This document shows positions 8,358 to 18,480 of a stretch of 59,740 nucleotides of DNA, in pieces. Origin of the DNA: Phycisphaerae bacterium (GTDB lineage Bacteria; Planctomycetota; Phycisphaerae; Phycisphaerales; SM1A02); assembly GCA_016873335.1 (NCBI GenBank), contig VGXN01000005.1, positions 1-59,740 on the forward strand. The letters are read 5' to 3'. The notes beneath the pieces are model-generated. The model searched no databases. It worked only from the letters and a program-made list of their open reading frames with translations, and was not told where the DNA came from. A program made the position numbers and the translations under genes. How positions within the stretch are numbered: the first letter of the stretch is position 1; each line of letters opens with the position of its first letter.

Positions 8358-9020
8358 TCAGAACGAGCGCGTTTTGCCATTGATACTTCGACGGTGCGCC
8401 CACCACTCCCACACCAGCGGCAGGACGCTAACGATGATGATGCCGATGACCACGACGCTGAAGTTGCGCTTGACCCACGGGATATTCCCGAAGAGACATC
8501 CGCCACCAAAGGCAACGACAACCCAAAGCGCTGCACCAAACACATTGAATGCAACGAAGCGCCGGTAGCGCATGACACCAACACCCGCGACGAATGGCGC
8601 AAATGTTCGCACAATCGGCACGAATCGTGCAAGGACCACCGCACGCCCGCCGTACCGCTCGAAGAACTTTTTGGTGCGTTCAAGGTGATCCTGACGAAGC
8701 CAACGGTAGCGACCTGAAAAGGCCGGCGGACCGATCCAACGACCGATGTGGTAATTGACCGCATCACCAAGCACCGCTGCGATGAAGAGCACCGTGGCAG
8801 TGGTCCAAGGATCGATACCGATGTCGCGTACGGCGATCGCCCCTGCTGCAAAGAGCAGGCTGTCGCCAGGCAGGAAGGGAAGAATGACGAGCCCCGTTTC
8901 GCAGAAGACAATCGCGAACAGAAGCGCGTAGGTGAGCGTTCCATGATCGCGCACAAAGTCCGCGAGGAACTGATCGAGTTCGGTGAAAAGCCTCAGGAAT
9001 TCGTGGATCAGACCGTCCAT
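8358..9020 (-). CDS. DedA-family membrane protein
   Basis: The 220-residue protein has the DedA/VTT-domain layout: an early acidic motif E-x6-LPFLPGDSLL (residues 41-55), an amphipathic re-entrant region, and the conserved F-x-x-R-F-x3-R type motif (RAVVLARFVPIVRTFAPFVAG, residues 126-146), followed by two C-terminal membrane segments. DedA proteins are inner-membrane transporters, some flipping undecaprenyl phosphate or phosphatidylethanolamine and affecting membrane potential. The particular lipid here is unknown. It is convergent with the small protein upstream and followed by a small basic-protein gene on the same strand. Confidence 0.88.
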   Translation of the reverse strand: MDGLIHEFLRLFTELDQFLADFVRDHGTLTYALLFAIVFCETGLVILPFLPGDSLLFAAGAIAVRDIGIDPWTTATVLFIAAVLGDAVNYHIGRWIGPPAFSGRYRWLRQDHLERTKKFFERYGGRAVVLARFVPIVRTFAPFVAGVGVMRYRRFVAFNVFGAALWVVVAFGGGCLFGNIPWVKRNFSVVVIGIIIVSVLPLVWEWWAHRRSINGKTRSF

Positions 9021-9055
9021 CGGCTTTGCGTGGCGCGAGCTGCGCGCCCGTCGCT

Positions 9056-9364
9056 TCAGGCGATCTTGATGAACCGCGACACAGCCTGAATGTCAGGGAT
9101 GATTTTGGCGGTGACCTTCAGCGGGAAGGTGGCGCCAAGGCTGGCGGACACGCAGCGGGTCGCCGGGATTCGCGAGGTCCACATTCGCCCACCGCGCTGA
9201 TTGCGCGGATTCTCGCGGCCGCGGCGCTTCGCCACTCGGGTGAGCGTGCGCTGCACCGCCGGCTGAAGCCGCATGAGCCGCTCGATCGTCTTTCGATGAC
9301 GGGGTGCAGCGGGCATCTTGAGGACGGAGATGGTGACGGTCTTGCCAGCGGTGAGGGCGGTCAT
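9056..9364 (-). CDS. small basic conserved protein
   Basis: The 102-residue product is strongly basic. It starts with a beta-like segment (TVTISVLKMPAAPRH), continues with an Arg/Lys-rich helix (TIERLMRLQPAVQRTLTR, RRGRENPRNQRGGRMW) and ends TIP-type beta strands (LGATFPLKVTAKIIPDIQAVSRFIKI). I recall similar proteins with an RGGR-[MI]-W motif from planctomycetes, without known function. The ATG at 9364 has AAGGAG seven bases upstream; a longer open frame to 9556 is not needed and overlaps the next gene. Binding to nucleic acid is an inference from charge only. Confidence 0.65.
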   Translation of the reverse strand: MTALTAGKTVTISVLKMPAAPRHRKTIERLMRLQPAVQRTLTRVAKRRGRENPRNQRGGRMWTSRIPATRCVSASLGATFPLKVTAKIIPDIQAVSRFIKIA

Positions 9365-9455
9365 GAGGGGCTCCTTGCGAAGATTGGAAAGATTACCCAA
9401 ACCACACCGCTGCTGCAACGTCTGCGTTCCTCTGGAGGTCCGCAGATAATCGGAC

Positions 9456-10343
9456 TCATCTCCGCGAATCGGCGGCAGGATGAACCACCGCAAGCGCATG
9501 GGTACCGCGGTCCGCCAAGCCCGCATCGACCGCGTCCCTGTACACGCGGTGCGCAAGCGCAGTGCCAGGAAGATTCAAACCAGCCTGATCACTCGCCTCG
9601 AGCGCGATTCCAAGGTCCTTCACAAAGTGCTCGATGCGAAATCCCGGCGCGAAGTCGCCACGCAACATTCGGGGGGCAAGATTGGCAAGGGTCCAACTTC
9701 CCGCTGCCCCAGCCCCCACCGACTCAAGCACCTTGTGCGGATCAAGCCCACTTCGCCGCGCAAAGGCGAGCCCCTCCACGACTCCCACCATCGTCGATGC
9801 GATCAGAATCTGGTTGACCGCCTTGGCCAATTGGCCGCTGCCCGCCGGTCCATGGAGAATCACAGTCTTTCCCATCACACGAAGCAGCGGCTCGGCGCGC
9901 GCAAGCGTCCCCTCGTCACCGCCCACCATGATCGACAGGCGTGCCTCTCGCGCACCGACATCACCTCCAGTGACCGGTGCATCCAACGCTGCAACGCCCC
10001 TCTCCCGCGCACGCTCGGCAATCTGAACCGCGAGTGCGGGGGTACTCGTGGTCATGTCAATCAAGACCGAGTCGCGCGGGGCGCTGCGAAGCGTTCCAGC
10101 GTCGCCCAAATGAACGCTCTGCACATCGGCGGGCATCGACACCATGGAGAAGATGAACGCGGCATCGGCAGCCGCATCGGACGGCGACGCTGCCCACTCC
10201 GCTCCAAGCGCGATGAGCGGCTCCGCGCGAGCACGCGTTCTCGAATGAACCCGCAGGGAATGCCCCGCGCGGATCAGGTGTGCAGCCATGGAGAGCCCCA
10301 TCACACCTGTGCCAATCCAGCCAACTTGAACGGGAGTCTCCAT
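9456..10343 (-). CDS. NAD(P)-dependent beta-hydroxyacid dehydrogenase (3-hydroxyisobutyrate dehydrogenase family)
   Basis: The 295-residue protein has a Rossmann nucleotide-binding motif GWIGTGVMGLSMAAHL (8-23) and the substrate motif DAPVTGGDVGA (140-150). The catalytic-region helix GSGQLAKAVNQIL (about 166-178) includes the conserved Lys and Asn. A C-terminal helical domain with VKDLGIALE follows. Family enzymes oxidise 3-hydroxyisobutyrate, reduce tartronate semialdehyde or reduce glyoxylate/succinic semialdehyde; sequence alone does not decide which. It is divergent from the MoxR operon. TAACCT ends eight bases before its ATG. Confidence 0.85.
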   Translation of the reverse strand: METPVQVGWIGTGVMGLSMAAHLIRAGHSLRVHSRTRARAEPLIALGAEWAASPSDAAADAAFIFSMVSMPADVQSVHLGDAGTLRSAPRDSVLIDMTTSTPALAVQIAERARERGVAALDAPVTGGDVGAREARLSIMVGGDEGTLARAEPLLRVMGKTVILHGPAGSGQLAKAVNQILIASTMVGVVEGLAFARRSGLDPHKVLESVGAGAAGSWTLANLAPRMLRGDFAPGFRIEHFVKDLGIALEASDQAGLNLPGTALAHRVYRDAVDAGLADRGTHALAVVHPAADSRR

Positions 10344-10400
10344 GCCAATGGAGGTTACGCTTCACCCTTCATCGCGCCTTGACCAGAGGGCCATGAACCC

Positions 10401-11441
10401 ATGCACAGCACGCCGCGTAGTACCCCAATGCAAACAACCATGACCAACTCAGCACACACCGACATCCGAGAGATTGAACGACAAGTCGAAGCAGCCAGCC
10501 GCCCCTTCCGCAGCCTGACGGATCAGATCCATCGGGTCATCGTCGGGCAGCCTGGCATGATCGAAGGCATGCTCTGCTGCCTGCTCACCAACGGTCATGT
10601 GCTGATCGAGGGCGTTCCGGGTCTTGCAAAGACCACGGCCATTGCTGCACTCGCGCGAGCCATCAACACGGGCTTCCGTCGCATCCAGTTCACACCGGAC
10701 CTTCTGCCGGCCGACCTCATCGGAACGATGATCTACCGCCCCAACACGGGCGAGTTCACCGTCAAGCACGGACCGATCTTCTCGAACCTCATTCTCGCCG
10801 ATGAGATCAACCGTGCGCCCGCGAAAGTGCAGTCAGCGCTGCTTGAGGCGATGCAAGAACGGCAGGTGACGATTGGCGAGCAGACCTTCCGTCTGCCCGA
10901 TCCGTTTCTCGTGCTCGCCACCCAGAACCCGATCGAGCAGGAGGGCACATACGCGCTGCCTGAGGCGCAGGTCGATCGCTTTGCGATGAAGTTGGTCGTC
11001 CGTTACCCATCGGCGAAGGAGGAACGCACAATCCTCGATCGGATGGCGTCCACCGATCCCAAGACCACGGTCGATGCCGTCATGCAGCCGCAGGACATTG
11101 CGGCTGCGCGGCGCTTGGTGGATCAGATTTTCATGGAGGACCGCATCAAGGACTACATCGTCGATCTCGTCATCACGACGCGCGATCCGAAGCGCCATCG
11201 CGTGCCGATCGACGGGCTGATCCAGTACGGGTGCTCACCGCGTGCGACCATTGCGCTCACGCTCGCGGCCAAGGCAAAGGCGTTTCTGGATGGTCGTGGC
11301 TACGTCGTACCGCAGGACGTCAAGGATGTCGCGCACAACACGCTGCGGCACCGCCTCGGACTGTCGTACGAAGCGGAGGCATCGGAGCGAAGCGCGGACG
11401 ACATCGTTCAGACCCTGCTCGATCATGTCCCGGTCCCCTGA
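10401..11441 (+). CDS. moxR: MoxR-family AAA+ ATPase
   Basis: The 346-residue cytoplasmic ATPase has Walker A GVPGLAKT (71-78), Walker B LILADEINRAP (130-140), and the MoxR-typical EAMQERQVTIG and ATQNPIEQEGTY segments with sensor residues, then the MoxR lid domain. MoxR proteins act as chaperone-like partners of von Willebrand factor A proteins in envelope stress and maturation pathways. It is the first gene of a plus-strand run of eight genes (to 19361). ATGs at 10401, 10428 and 10440 are all possible starts; the first is used. Confidence 0.93.
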   Translation: MHSTPRSTPMQTTMTNSAHTDIREIERQVEAASRPFRSLTDQIHRVIVGQPGMIEGMLCCLLTNGHVLIEGVPGLAKTTAIAALARAINTGFRRIQFTPDLLPADLIGTMIYRPNTGEFTVKHGPIFSNLILADEINRAPAKVQSALLEAMQERQVTIGEQTFRLPDPFLVLATQNPIEQEGTYALPEAQVDRFAMKLVVRYPSAKEERTILDRMASTDPKTTVDAVMQPQDIAAARRLVDQIFMEDRIKDYIVDLVITTRDPKRHRVPIDGLIQYGCSPRATIALTLAAKAKAFLDGRGYVVPQDVKDVAHNTLRHRLGLSYEAEASERSADDIVQTLLDHVPVP

Positions 11442-11496
11442 GACCTGACGCCACCTCCACGCGACGACGCTGCCACAGGACGAGGGGACAGCCACC

Positions 11497-12378
11497 ATGC
11501 TGACGAGCGAAACGATCCAGAAGATCCGACGCATCGAGATCCGCACGAAGCGGATCGTGCAGGATGCGCTGTCGGGACGGTATGTCTCCGCCTTTCGCGG
11601 GCGGGGCATGGAGTTCGAGGAGGTGCGCCCCTACATCGAGGGCGACGATGTGCGCGCGATCGACTGGAATGTCAGCGCTCGCGCAGGCAGCCCGCACATC
11701 AAACTCTTCCGCGAAGAGCGCGAACTGACGGTCTTTGTCGTGGTGGATCTCTCCGCATCACTCGGGTTTGGTTCGCGCCAGCGCACCAAGCGCGAACTCG
11801 TGGCAGAAGTCGCCGCGACGGTTGCCTTCAGCGCCACGCGCAACAATGACAAGGTCGGCCTGCTGCTGTTCACCGATCGGATTGAGCGGCATGTCCCGCC
11901 ACGCAAGGGACGCCGTCATGTGCTGCGAATCATCCGTGATCTGCTCGCGCATGAAGCGGAAGGCACTGGGACTGACATGGCGGCTGCGCTCGACGAGATC
12001 AATCGCGTCCAAAAGCGCCGCGCCGTCGTGTTCGTCATCAGCGATTTTCTCTCGCAGGGATGGGAACGCCCACTGGCCATCGCAGCGCAGCGGCATGATG
12101 TGATTCCCCTGTGCATTCGTGATCGCCATGAGGAGTCGGTGCCGGCCGCGGGTCTTGTCCAGGCCTGCGATTCCGAATCCGGAGTCGTGCGCTGGCTCGA
12201 TCTCGGCAGCCGTTCCGGGCGTGTGGCATTTGCAGCCGCCGCTGCGAACCGTGCGGAGGCGTTCGACCACGCCATGCGGCGCTTGAAGATCAAGCCGCTG
12301 GTGCTGCGAACAGACGAGGACTTCGTGCACCCCATGACCGAGTATTTCGAGCGTCGCAGCGGAGGGAAGATGCGATGA
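11497..12378 (+). CDS. DUF58 / vWA-like protein
   Basis: This 293-residue protein carries the DUF58 signature FRGRGMEFEEVRPYIEGDDVRAIDWNVSAR (split here into FRGRGMEFEE at 34-42 and IDWNVSAR at 55-62). Next comes a vWA-like metal site D84-L-S86-A-S88 and a later FVISDFLS strand. DUF58 genes almost always lie next to moxR, and the proteins are thought to be MoxR substrates or partners at the membrane. No signal peptide is evident. Its end overlaps the start of the next gene by four bases (ATGA). Confidence 0.9.
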   Translation: MLTSETIQKIRRIEIRTKRIVQDALSGRYVSAFRGRGMEFEEVRPYIEGDDVRAIDWNVSARAGSPHIKLFREERELTVFVVVDLSASLGFGSRQRTKRELVAEVAATVAFSATRNNDKVGLLLFTDRIERHVPPRKGRRHVLRIIRDLLAHEAEGTGTDMAAALDEINRVQKRRAVVFVISDFLSQGWERPLAIAAQRHDVIPLCIRDRHEESVPAAGLVQACDSESGVVRWLDLGSRSGRVAFAAAAANRAEAFDHAMRRLKIKPLVLRTDEDFVHPMTEYFERRSGGKMR

Positions 12379-13390
12379 GGCTCGGCGCGATGGTGGCACT
12401 TCGTTCGCTTCTCTTTGTTGCGGTCATAGCCGTACTGATCGCACAGCACTCGGATGCGCAGACTTCGGTCGCACCACCGCCCGCCGCGCGCGCGATCGAC
12501 GAGGAAGCTTCGGCAGACGGCGTACGCGCGCGCTGGACTCTCCCGAGCAATGTGGTTCAGGTGGGCGATGCGATCCCGTTCCGCCTGACGGTGTACACGC
12601 CCGAGGGCATCACGCTGGAGTTCCCTGAGATCGGGTCGACCAGCGGTGCCTTCGATATCCGCGGACTCGATCGGCAGTCGCGCGCATCAGGCAGCAACCG
12701 CGAATGGACACTCTCGTTCACCGCGTCCACATTCGATTCGGGCACTCAGCAGTTGCCGCCCTTCCAGTTGTCGTGGAAGGATGCGGCAGGCGAAGCGCGC
12801 ACACTCGAGGTCGGTGGTTGCACGCTTGACGTGGTGAGCATTGCAGGCGATGCGGAGCCTGCTGCGTTCAAGGACATCAAGGGTCCGCTTGCCATGGATC
12901 TCGGCGGCGTGCCATCGTGGGTCACTGCGGTCGCCGTTGGCGCACTCGTGCTGCTGCTGATGACGCTGGTGATCTGGCTGATTCGCAAGCGACGCGCAGC
13001 GGCTCTTGAGCGAGCCATGACGCCTGATGCGTGGGCGCTCCGCGAACTGGCTCTTCTTGAGAAGGATGATCTTGTGGGCAAGGGGGATTACCACACATAC
13101 TGGGTGCGGCTGTCGGGGATCATCCGTCAGTATGTCGAGCGGCGTTTCCACATTGCGGCCCCCGAGAAGACCACGCAGGAGTTTCTCGCAGCGGCTCGCG
13201 AGCACCCCGAGGTTGGGGCGGAGCACCGCCATGTGCTGACTGACTTTCTCCGCGCAGCGGACATGGTGAAGTTTGCCGCGCTGCGTCCCGCAGATGAGGA
13301 CTGCCGCCGCGGACTGTTTGCTGCACGGGACTTCGTGCGCGATACCACCGCATCCGCACCTGAACGCCCATCCCCGCAAGAGGTGCGCGC

Positions 13391-13394
<4 letters not shown>
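12375..13394 (+). CDS. BatD/DUF4381-like single-pass membrane protein
   Basis: This 339-residue protein has an N-terminal signal segment (residues 8-29) and a periplasmic beta-rich domain (about 45-170: GDAIPFRLTVYTPEG, FTASTFDSGTQQLPPF). One transmembrane helix follows (about 178-201), with a basic anchor RKRRAAALERA and a cytoplasmic helical tail that includes LSGIIRQYVERRF. This is the layout of the short BatD-like or DUF4381 proteins in MoxR-Bat operons. Four-base overlaps join it to DUF58 upstream and BatA downstream. Its partner proteins are inferred only from the operon. Confidence 0.7.
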
Positions 13395-14488
<1,094 letters not shown>

Positions 14489-14499
14489 AAGGCACCCTG

Positions 14500-15564
14500 A
14501 TGAACGGCATCGAGTGGAACAACCTCGCGGCGCTGAACTGGCTCTGGCTCGTTGGAGCGCTCGCGGTGCTCGTGGGCTGGACGATCGCGTGGCGCCGCCG
14601 TGCGATGGACACGCTGATCGAACGGGGACTGCAGCAGCGGATCATTGCCGGCGCCTCACGCATCCGACCTGCGGTGCGCTCGCTGCTCTGCCTTGCGGCG
14701 CTCGTATGCCTCGTGGTGGCACTGGCCGATCCACGCGCAGGACGGCAGGAAGAGGAAGTCACACGGCGCGGCGCGGACGTGATGTTCGTTGTCGATGTGA
14801 GCAGGTCGATGCTCGCGGAGGATGCGACACCAAGCAGGCTCGACCGCGCGAAGGCGTTCATCGATGATGCGGTACGGAAGATGGCTGGCGACCGGGCGGG
14901 CCTGGTTGACTTCGCGGGCAGCGCCGCGATGCGTACCCCACTCACGCTGAACTATGGCGCGCTGATGCGCAGTGTGGATGACCTGACGCCGAAGGATTCC
15001 GCGCGCGGCGGATCCATGCTCGGTGCAGCGATTGAGAGTGCGGCAAGCAGTTTTCCAAGCGACTCCACTGCTGGTCGGGCCATCGTTGTATTGACCGATG
15101 GGGAGGACATGGACAGCAATCCTGCCGCCGCAGCGAAGGCTGCGTTCCAAGAGGATGGCATTCGCGTCATCACGGTCGGGATCGGCGATCCTCGCGACGG
15201 TGGACGCATCCCCGTCGACGGCAAGGGCGGACGAACTTGGCTGCTCTACGAGGGACAGGAAGTCTGGTCCAAGATGGATCCCTCGACCCTGCAGGAAGTC
15301 GCTGATGCGGGCGGCGGGATTTTCGTGCCCGCAGGCACGGCACAGATCGATCTGGGAGAGATCCTTGAACGGGCGCTCGGTGATCTCGAGCGCAAAGAGT
15401 TTGAAACGACGACCGTGGTGTTGACTTCACCGCAGTTTCAGTGGCTGGCGGGTGCGGCACTCCTGCTGCTGCTCATCGAACTGCTGCTTCCGAACCGCCG
15501 TACCGTATCTGTTGCCGCACCGAAGGCGCGGCGATCGGTTCCGTTGGTGGAGGTCGGATCGTGA
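14500..15564 (+). CDS. batB: BatB-like von Willebrand factor A membrane protein
   Basis: A 354-residue paralog of the upstream BatA-like protein. It has N-terminal helices (about 12-30 and 60-76), metal site D99-V-S101-R-S103, a downstream LTDGEDMDSNPAAA loop, and a C-terminal membrane helix (about 310-328) followed by a basic tail. The ATG at 14500 is eleven bases after the batA stop, with GAAAGG upstream; a start at 14389 inside batA is rejected. Having two vWA proteins in a row is normal for bat operons. Confidence 0.88.
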   Translation: MNGIEWNNLAALNWLWLVGALAVLVGWTIAWRRRAMDTLIERGLQQRIIAGASRIRPAVRSLLCLAALVCLVVALADPRAGRQEEEVTRRGADVMFVVDVSRSMLAEDATPSRLDRAKAFIDDAVRKMAGDRAGLVDFAGSAAMRTPLTLNYGALMRSVDDLTPKDSARGGSMLGAAIESAASSFPSDSTAGRAIVVLTDGEDMDSNPAAAAKAAFQEDGIRVITVGIGDPRDGGRIPVDGKGGRTWLLYEGQEVWSKMDPSTLQEVADAGGGIFVPAGTAQIDLGEILERALGDLERKEFETTTVVLTSPQFQWLAGAALLLLLIELLLPNRRTVSVAAPKARRSVPLVEVGS

Positions 15565-16643
15565 AGTCTCACCTGTTCATGTCAATGCTTGCCGCGTCTT
15601 GCGCGCTGTACGCATCAGCAGAGCCGCCGCCGGTGCAGCCTGCGCCTGCGCAACAGAGTGAGATGACCAAGCGGCGCACGATCGACCGCGACGCGTTCCG
15701 CGCGAGTGCGCGAGAAGGAATGCAGGCGCTGGAAGCCAAGAACTACACGAAGGCGCAGAGTGCGTTTGCTGCTGCAATCGCCGCAGACCCCACCGACCCC
15801 CGCGCCGCCTACAACCGCGGCGTTGCCGCCTACAAGAGCGATGACTTCCCAGTCGCAGGCGAGAGCTTTGCCGCATCCGGCAGTTCCGGCGATGCGGCTC
15901 TTGCCGCGGCATCGATGTACAACCAGGGCACCGCGTCCTTTGCCCAAGCGCTTCGCATGCTGCCGAAGGAGTCGGGAGCCGATGGCGCTCAGCAGCCAAC
16001 AGACCTCAAGCCAGCCATCGATGCGCTGAAGACTGCCCTCACCCACTTCAAGGACGCTGTGGCAGCGGATCAGCGCGACCTTGACTCGCGCTTCAATGCC
16101 GAACTTGCCCAGCGGCTCCTCCGCCAACTCGAACAGCAACAGCAAGAACAGAAGCAAGAGCAGGAGAAGAACGAGGAGAAGGAACAGAACCAAGACAAGC
16201 AGGACCAGCAAAACAAGCAGGACCAGCAAAACAAGCAGGACCAGCAAAACAAGCAGGACCAGCAAGACAAGCAGGATCAAGGTCAGGACCCAAAGCAGGA
16301 CCAACAGCAGGATCAGAAGCCCGGCGACCAGAAGAAGGATGGCGATCAGAAGGCTGACAAGGATGGTCAGTCAAAGGATGGGGGCCAGGACAAGCAGGAT
16401 GCCAAGGAAGATCCATCGAAGGACGGCAAGCAAGACAGCCCTCCGAAAGACGGTACTGAGAAGTCAGATGAGGGTGCCACGGAGTCTGCCGCAGGTCAGC
16501 CGCAGACGGGGGCTCCGCTGACCCGCGAAGAGGCAGAGCGACTCCTGCAGATGGTGCGCGACCGTGAGAAGACCCGCGAAGATGCAAAGGAGCGTGCCAA
16601 GCAGGCGCAGCCACGCAGGGCGCCTGGCGGCAAGGACTGGTAA
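15561..16643 (+). CDS. batC: BatC-like secreted TPR protein with Lys/Gln/Asp-rich tail
   Basis: This 360-residue protein has a signal peptide (residues 1-20, ending ALYASA) and tetratricopeptide repeats (about 40-160: AKNYTKAQSAFAAAIAADP, AAYNRGVAAYKSDDF). A long charged, low-complexity tail (about 190-330) is dominated by K, Q, D and E. Part of the tail is an array of six-residue repeats (see the 18-base DNA repeat at 16194-16265). The GTG start overlaps the batB stop (GTGA) and has GGAGG upstream. The tail probably forms an extended, highly charged linker in the periplasm. Four bases separate it from batD. Confidence 0.82.
   Translation: MKSHLFMSMLAASCALYASAEPPPVQPAPAQQSEMTKRRTIDRDAFRASAREGMQALEAKNYTKAQSAFAAAIAADPTDPRAAYNRGVAAYKSDDFPVAGESFAASGSSGDAALAAASMYNQGTASFAQALRMLPKESGADGAQQPTDLKPAIDALKTALTHFKDAVAADQRDLDSRFNAELAQRLLRQLEQQQQEQKQEQEKNEEKEQNQDKQDQQNKQDQQNKQDQQNKQDQQDKQDQGQDPKQDQQQDQKPGDQKKDGDQKADKDGQSKDGGQDKQDAKEDPSKDGKQDSPPKDGTEKSDEGATESAAGQPQTGAPLTREEAERLLQMVRDREKTREDAKERAKQAQPRRAPGGKDW
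16194..16265 (+). repeat. four tandem copies of an 18-base repeat inside batC
   Basis: Four back-to-back copies of (G/A)ACAAGCAGGACCAGCAA are identical except for the first base of copy 1. They are in frame and encode (D/N)KQDQQ. A degenerate fifth copy follows. Such identity at DNA level suggests recent slippage expansion, so copy number probably varies between strains without shifting the frame. Confidence 0.9.
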
Positions 16644-16647
16644 ACCC

Positions 16648-18480
16648 ATGCGTCACTTCATGCGCACTCTCCGTTTCTGGATTCCACAGGTCCTCGCGCT
16701 CGCCGTCAGCGTGTGTGCGCTGGCAGGCGATGTCGCATTCGATTTGTCACCGCTCCAAGGGTGGGCTGGTACGCCCGCGGTACTGAAGATCACTGTGCGC
16801 GACGGAACCACGATTGCCGATCCCGTGCTGCCACACGTGGACGGACTTGATTTCGTGCTGCAGTCAGGTCGACAGACGATGAATTCCATGCAGGTCATCA
16901 ATGGACGAGTGACCCGTGACAACACGACTGTCCTGAATGTCCTCATCACGCCGAGGACCGCAGGCAAGTTCACCATTCCACCGATCACGATCGATGTTGA
17001 TGGCGTGCAGCATTCATCCGGCCCGCTCACGTTCTCATCACTCAAGTCGGAAGCTGGCGATCTGCTGAAGGTGCAGGTCGTCACCGATCAGCCGACCCTG
17101 TGGGAGGGGCAGACCGTGAACGCCACGCTCCGCATCGAAGTGAAACCCTATCAGTCACGTGAACACCGCGTTACGCTGCGAGAGGGGGACATGTGGCAGT
17201 TCATCGATCTCGAGAAGTGCGAGTTCGGACCCTTCCAGCCGCGAATGCGCGAATTGCTGCAGTCCAATCAGCGCCCGCAGGGTCGAGAGGCGCTCGTCGA
17301 TGGACAGTCCATGTTGGTGTACGAGATCACGGCGCCGCTCACGATGGGAGCGCCCGGCGTTCCGGATTACTCGGATGTGCGAATCGTCTGGAACTATCCC
17401 TCGCGCCTGACCGCAAATCAGGATTTCTTCGGGCGTTCAGAGTTGAGTGTGTCTGCGACTCGCCCCATCACCGCAGATGCCGCTAACTCTGGCATCGAGG
17501 TGAAACCACTGCCGCAAGATGGCAGACCATCGGATTTTGGTGGTGCAGTCGGTTCGTTCTCCGTCGAAGCCACGGCCAAGCCGCTCGCCGTTGGCGTTGG
17601 CGATCCGATCACCCTGACCTACCGCATCACCGACACGACAGGCGGAGGTCAGCTCGACTCTGTCGGACCGCCGCGGCTGGACGCGCCTGCGCTCACCGAG
17701 GACTTCCGCATGCCGACGGCACCACTCGCCGGCTCCGTCCAAGGCAACACCAAGACCTTCACGCAAACGCTCCGCCCAACCGCAGAGTCGGTTCGAGAGA
17801 TCCCCCCCATTGCGTTTTCCTGGTTCGATCCAGAGACAGGTCGCTACGAGACAGCAGCGTCAAAGCCGATCGCATTGTCCGTCAGCGCGGTGGAACGCCT
17901 CACCACCGACGCGATCCTGGGCGGCAAGATGGCGCCGATCCAGAGTGCCCCAGCATTGGTCGCCACCGCTGGCGGACTCAGTGCCAACGCATCTGTCACT
18001 CCAGCGATCGTTCAGAGCCGACCTGTGGGCGCACTTTCTTGGCCACGTGTGGGCGCAGCGTTGATCATTCCGCCGCTCGCGTGTGCGACTGTTCTTCTGA
18101 TGCGGCGCCGAAGGGATCGCCGGCTTGGAGACCGCGGGTGGGCACAGGAACAGGGCGCTCGGCAGCGCGCGACCGCGCGCGCGCGGACAGGTGCTGGCGC
18201 AGAGGCTGTACAGAGCTACATCGCCGACCGTCTGCACCGCCCAAGCGGTACGGTGACGCGTGCAGAGGCGAGCCGATGCCTGCGCGCTGCGGGCGCGGAT
18301 GATGCTCTTCAGCAGCATGTTGAGGAGATTCTCAGCCGAGCTGAACGCGCACGCTTTGCGGCGCCAGGGGCTGCGCCAACCGCCACCACGGACGATGCGG
18401 CGCGCGCAGTTTCCTGCATCGCATCCCTGGATCGACTGAACTGGCGCGCGGCACGCGCGGGAACGGGAGGCGCCGAATGA
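16648..18480 (+). CDS. batD: BatD-family (oxygen tolerance) membrane protein
   Basis: This 610-residue protein has a signal peptide (residues 10-28) and a long periplasmic region of repeated beta domains (GWAGTPAVLKITVRDG, ITPRTAGKFTIPPI, AKPLAVGVGDPITLTYRI). A single C-terminal transmembrane helix (about 463-485) precedes basic RRRRDRR and a cytosolic helical tail. This is the classic BatD architecture. The ATG at 16648 follows the batC stop by four bases and precedes a good signal sequence. It overlaps batE by four bases (ATGA). Confidence 0.85.
   Translation: MRHFMRTLRFWIPQVLALAVSVCALAGDVAFDLSPLQGWAGTPAVLKITVRDGTTIADPVLPHVDGLDFVLQSGRQTMNSMQVINGRVTRDNTTVLNVLITPRTAGKFTIPPITIDVDGVQHSSGPLTFSSLKSEAGDLLKVQVVTDQPTLWEGQTVNATLRIEVKPYQSREHRVTLREGDMWQFIDLEKCEFGPFQPRMRELLQSNQRPQGREALVDGQSMLVYEITAPLTMGAPGVPDYSDVRIVWNYPSRLTANQDFFGRSELSVSATRPITADAANSGIEVKPLPQDGRPSDFGGAVGSFSVEATAKPLAVGVGDPITLTYRITDTTGGGQLDSVGPPRLDAPALTEDFRMPTAPLAGSVQGNTKTFTQTLRPTAESVREIPPIAFSWFDPETGRYETAASKPIALSVSAVERLTTDAILGGKMAPIQSAPALVATAGGLSANASVTPAIVQSRPVGALSWPRVGAALIIPPLACATVLLMRRRRDRRLGDRGWAQEQGARQRATARARTGAGAEAVQSYIADRLHRPSGTVTRAEASRCLRAAGADDALQQHVEEILSRAERARFAAPGAAPTATTDDAARAVSCIASLDRLNWRAARAGTGGAE

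Noticed and set aside
15615-16304. 229-residue minus-strand frame rich in Leu/Val repeats opposite batC
   Set aside because: It is the antisense reading of the Lys/Gln/Asp-rich tandem repeats; batC has a clear start, signal peptide and TPRs.
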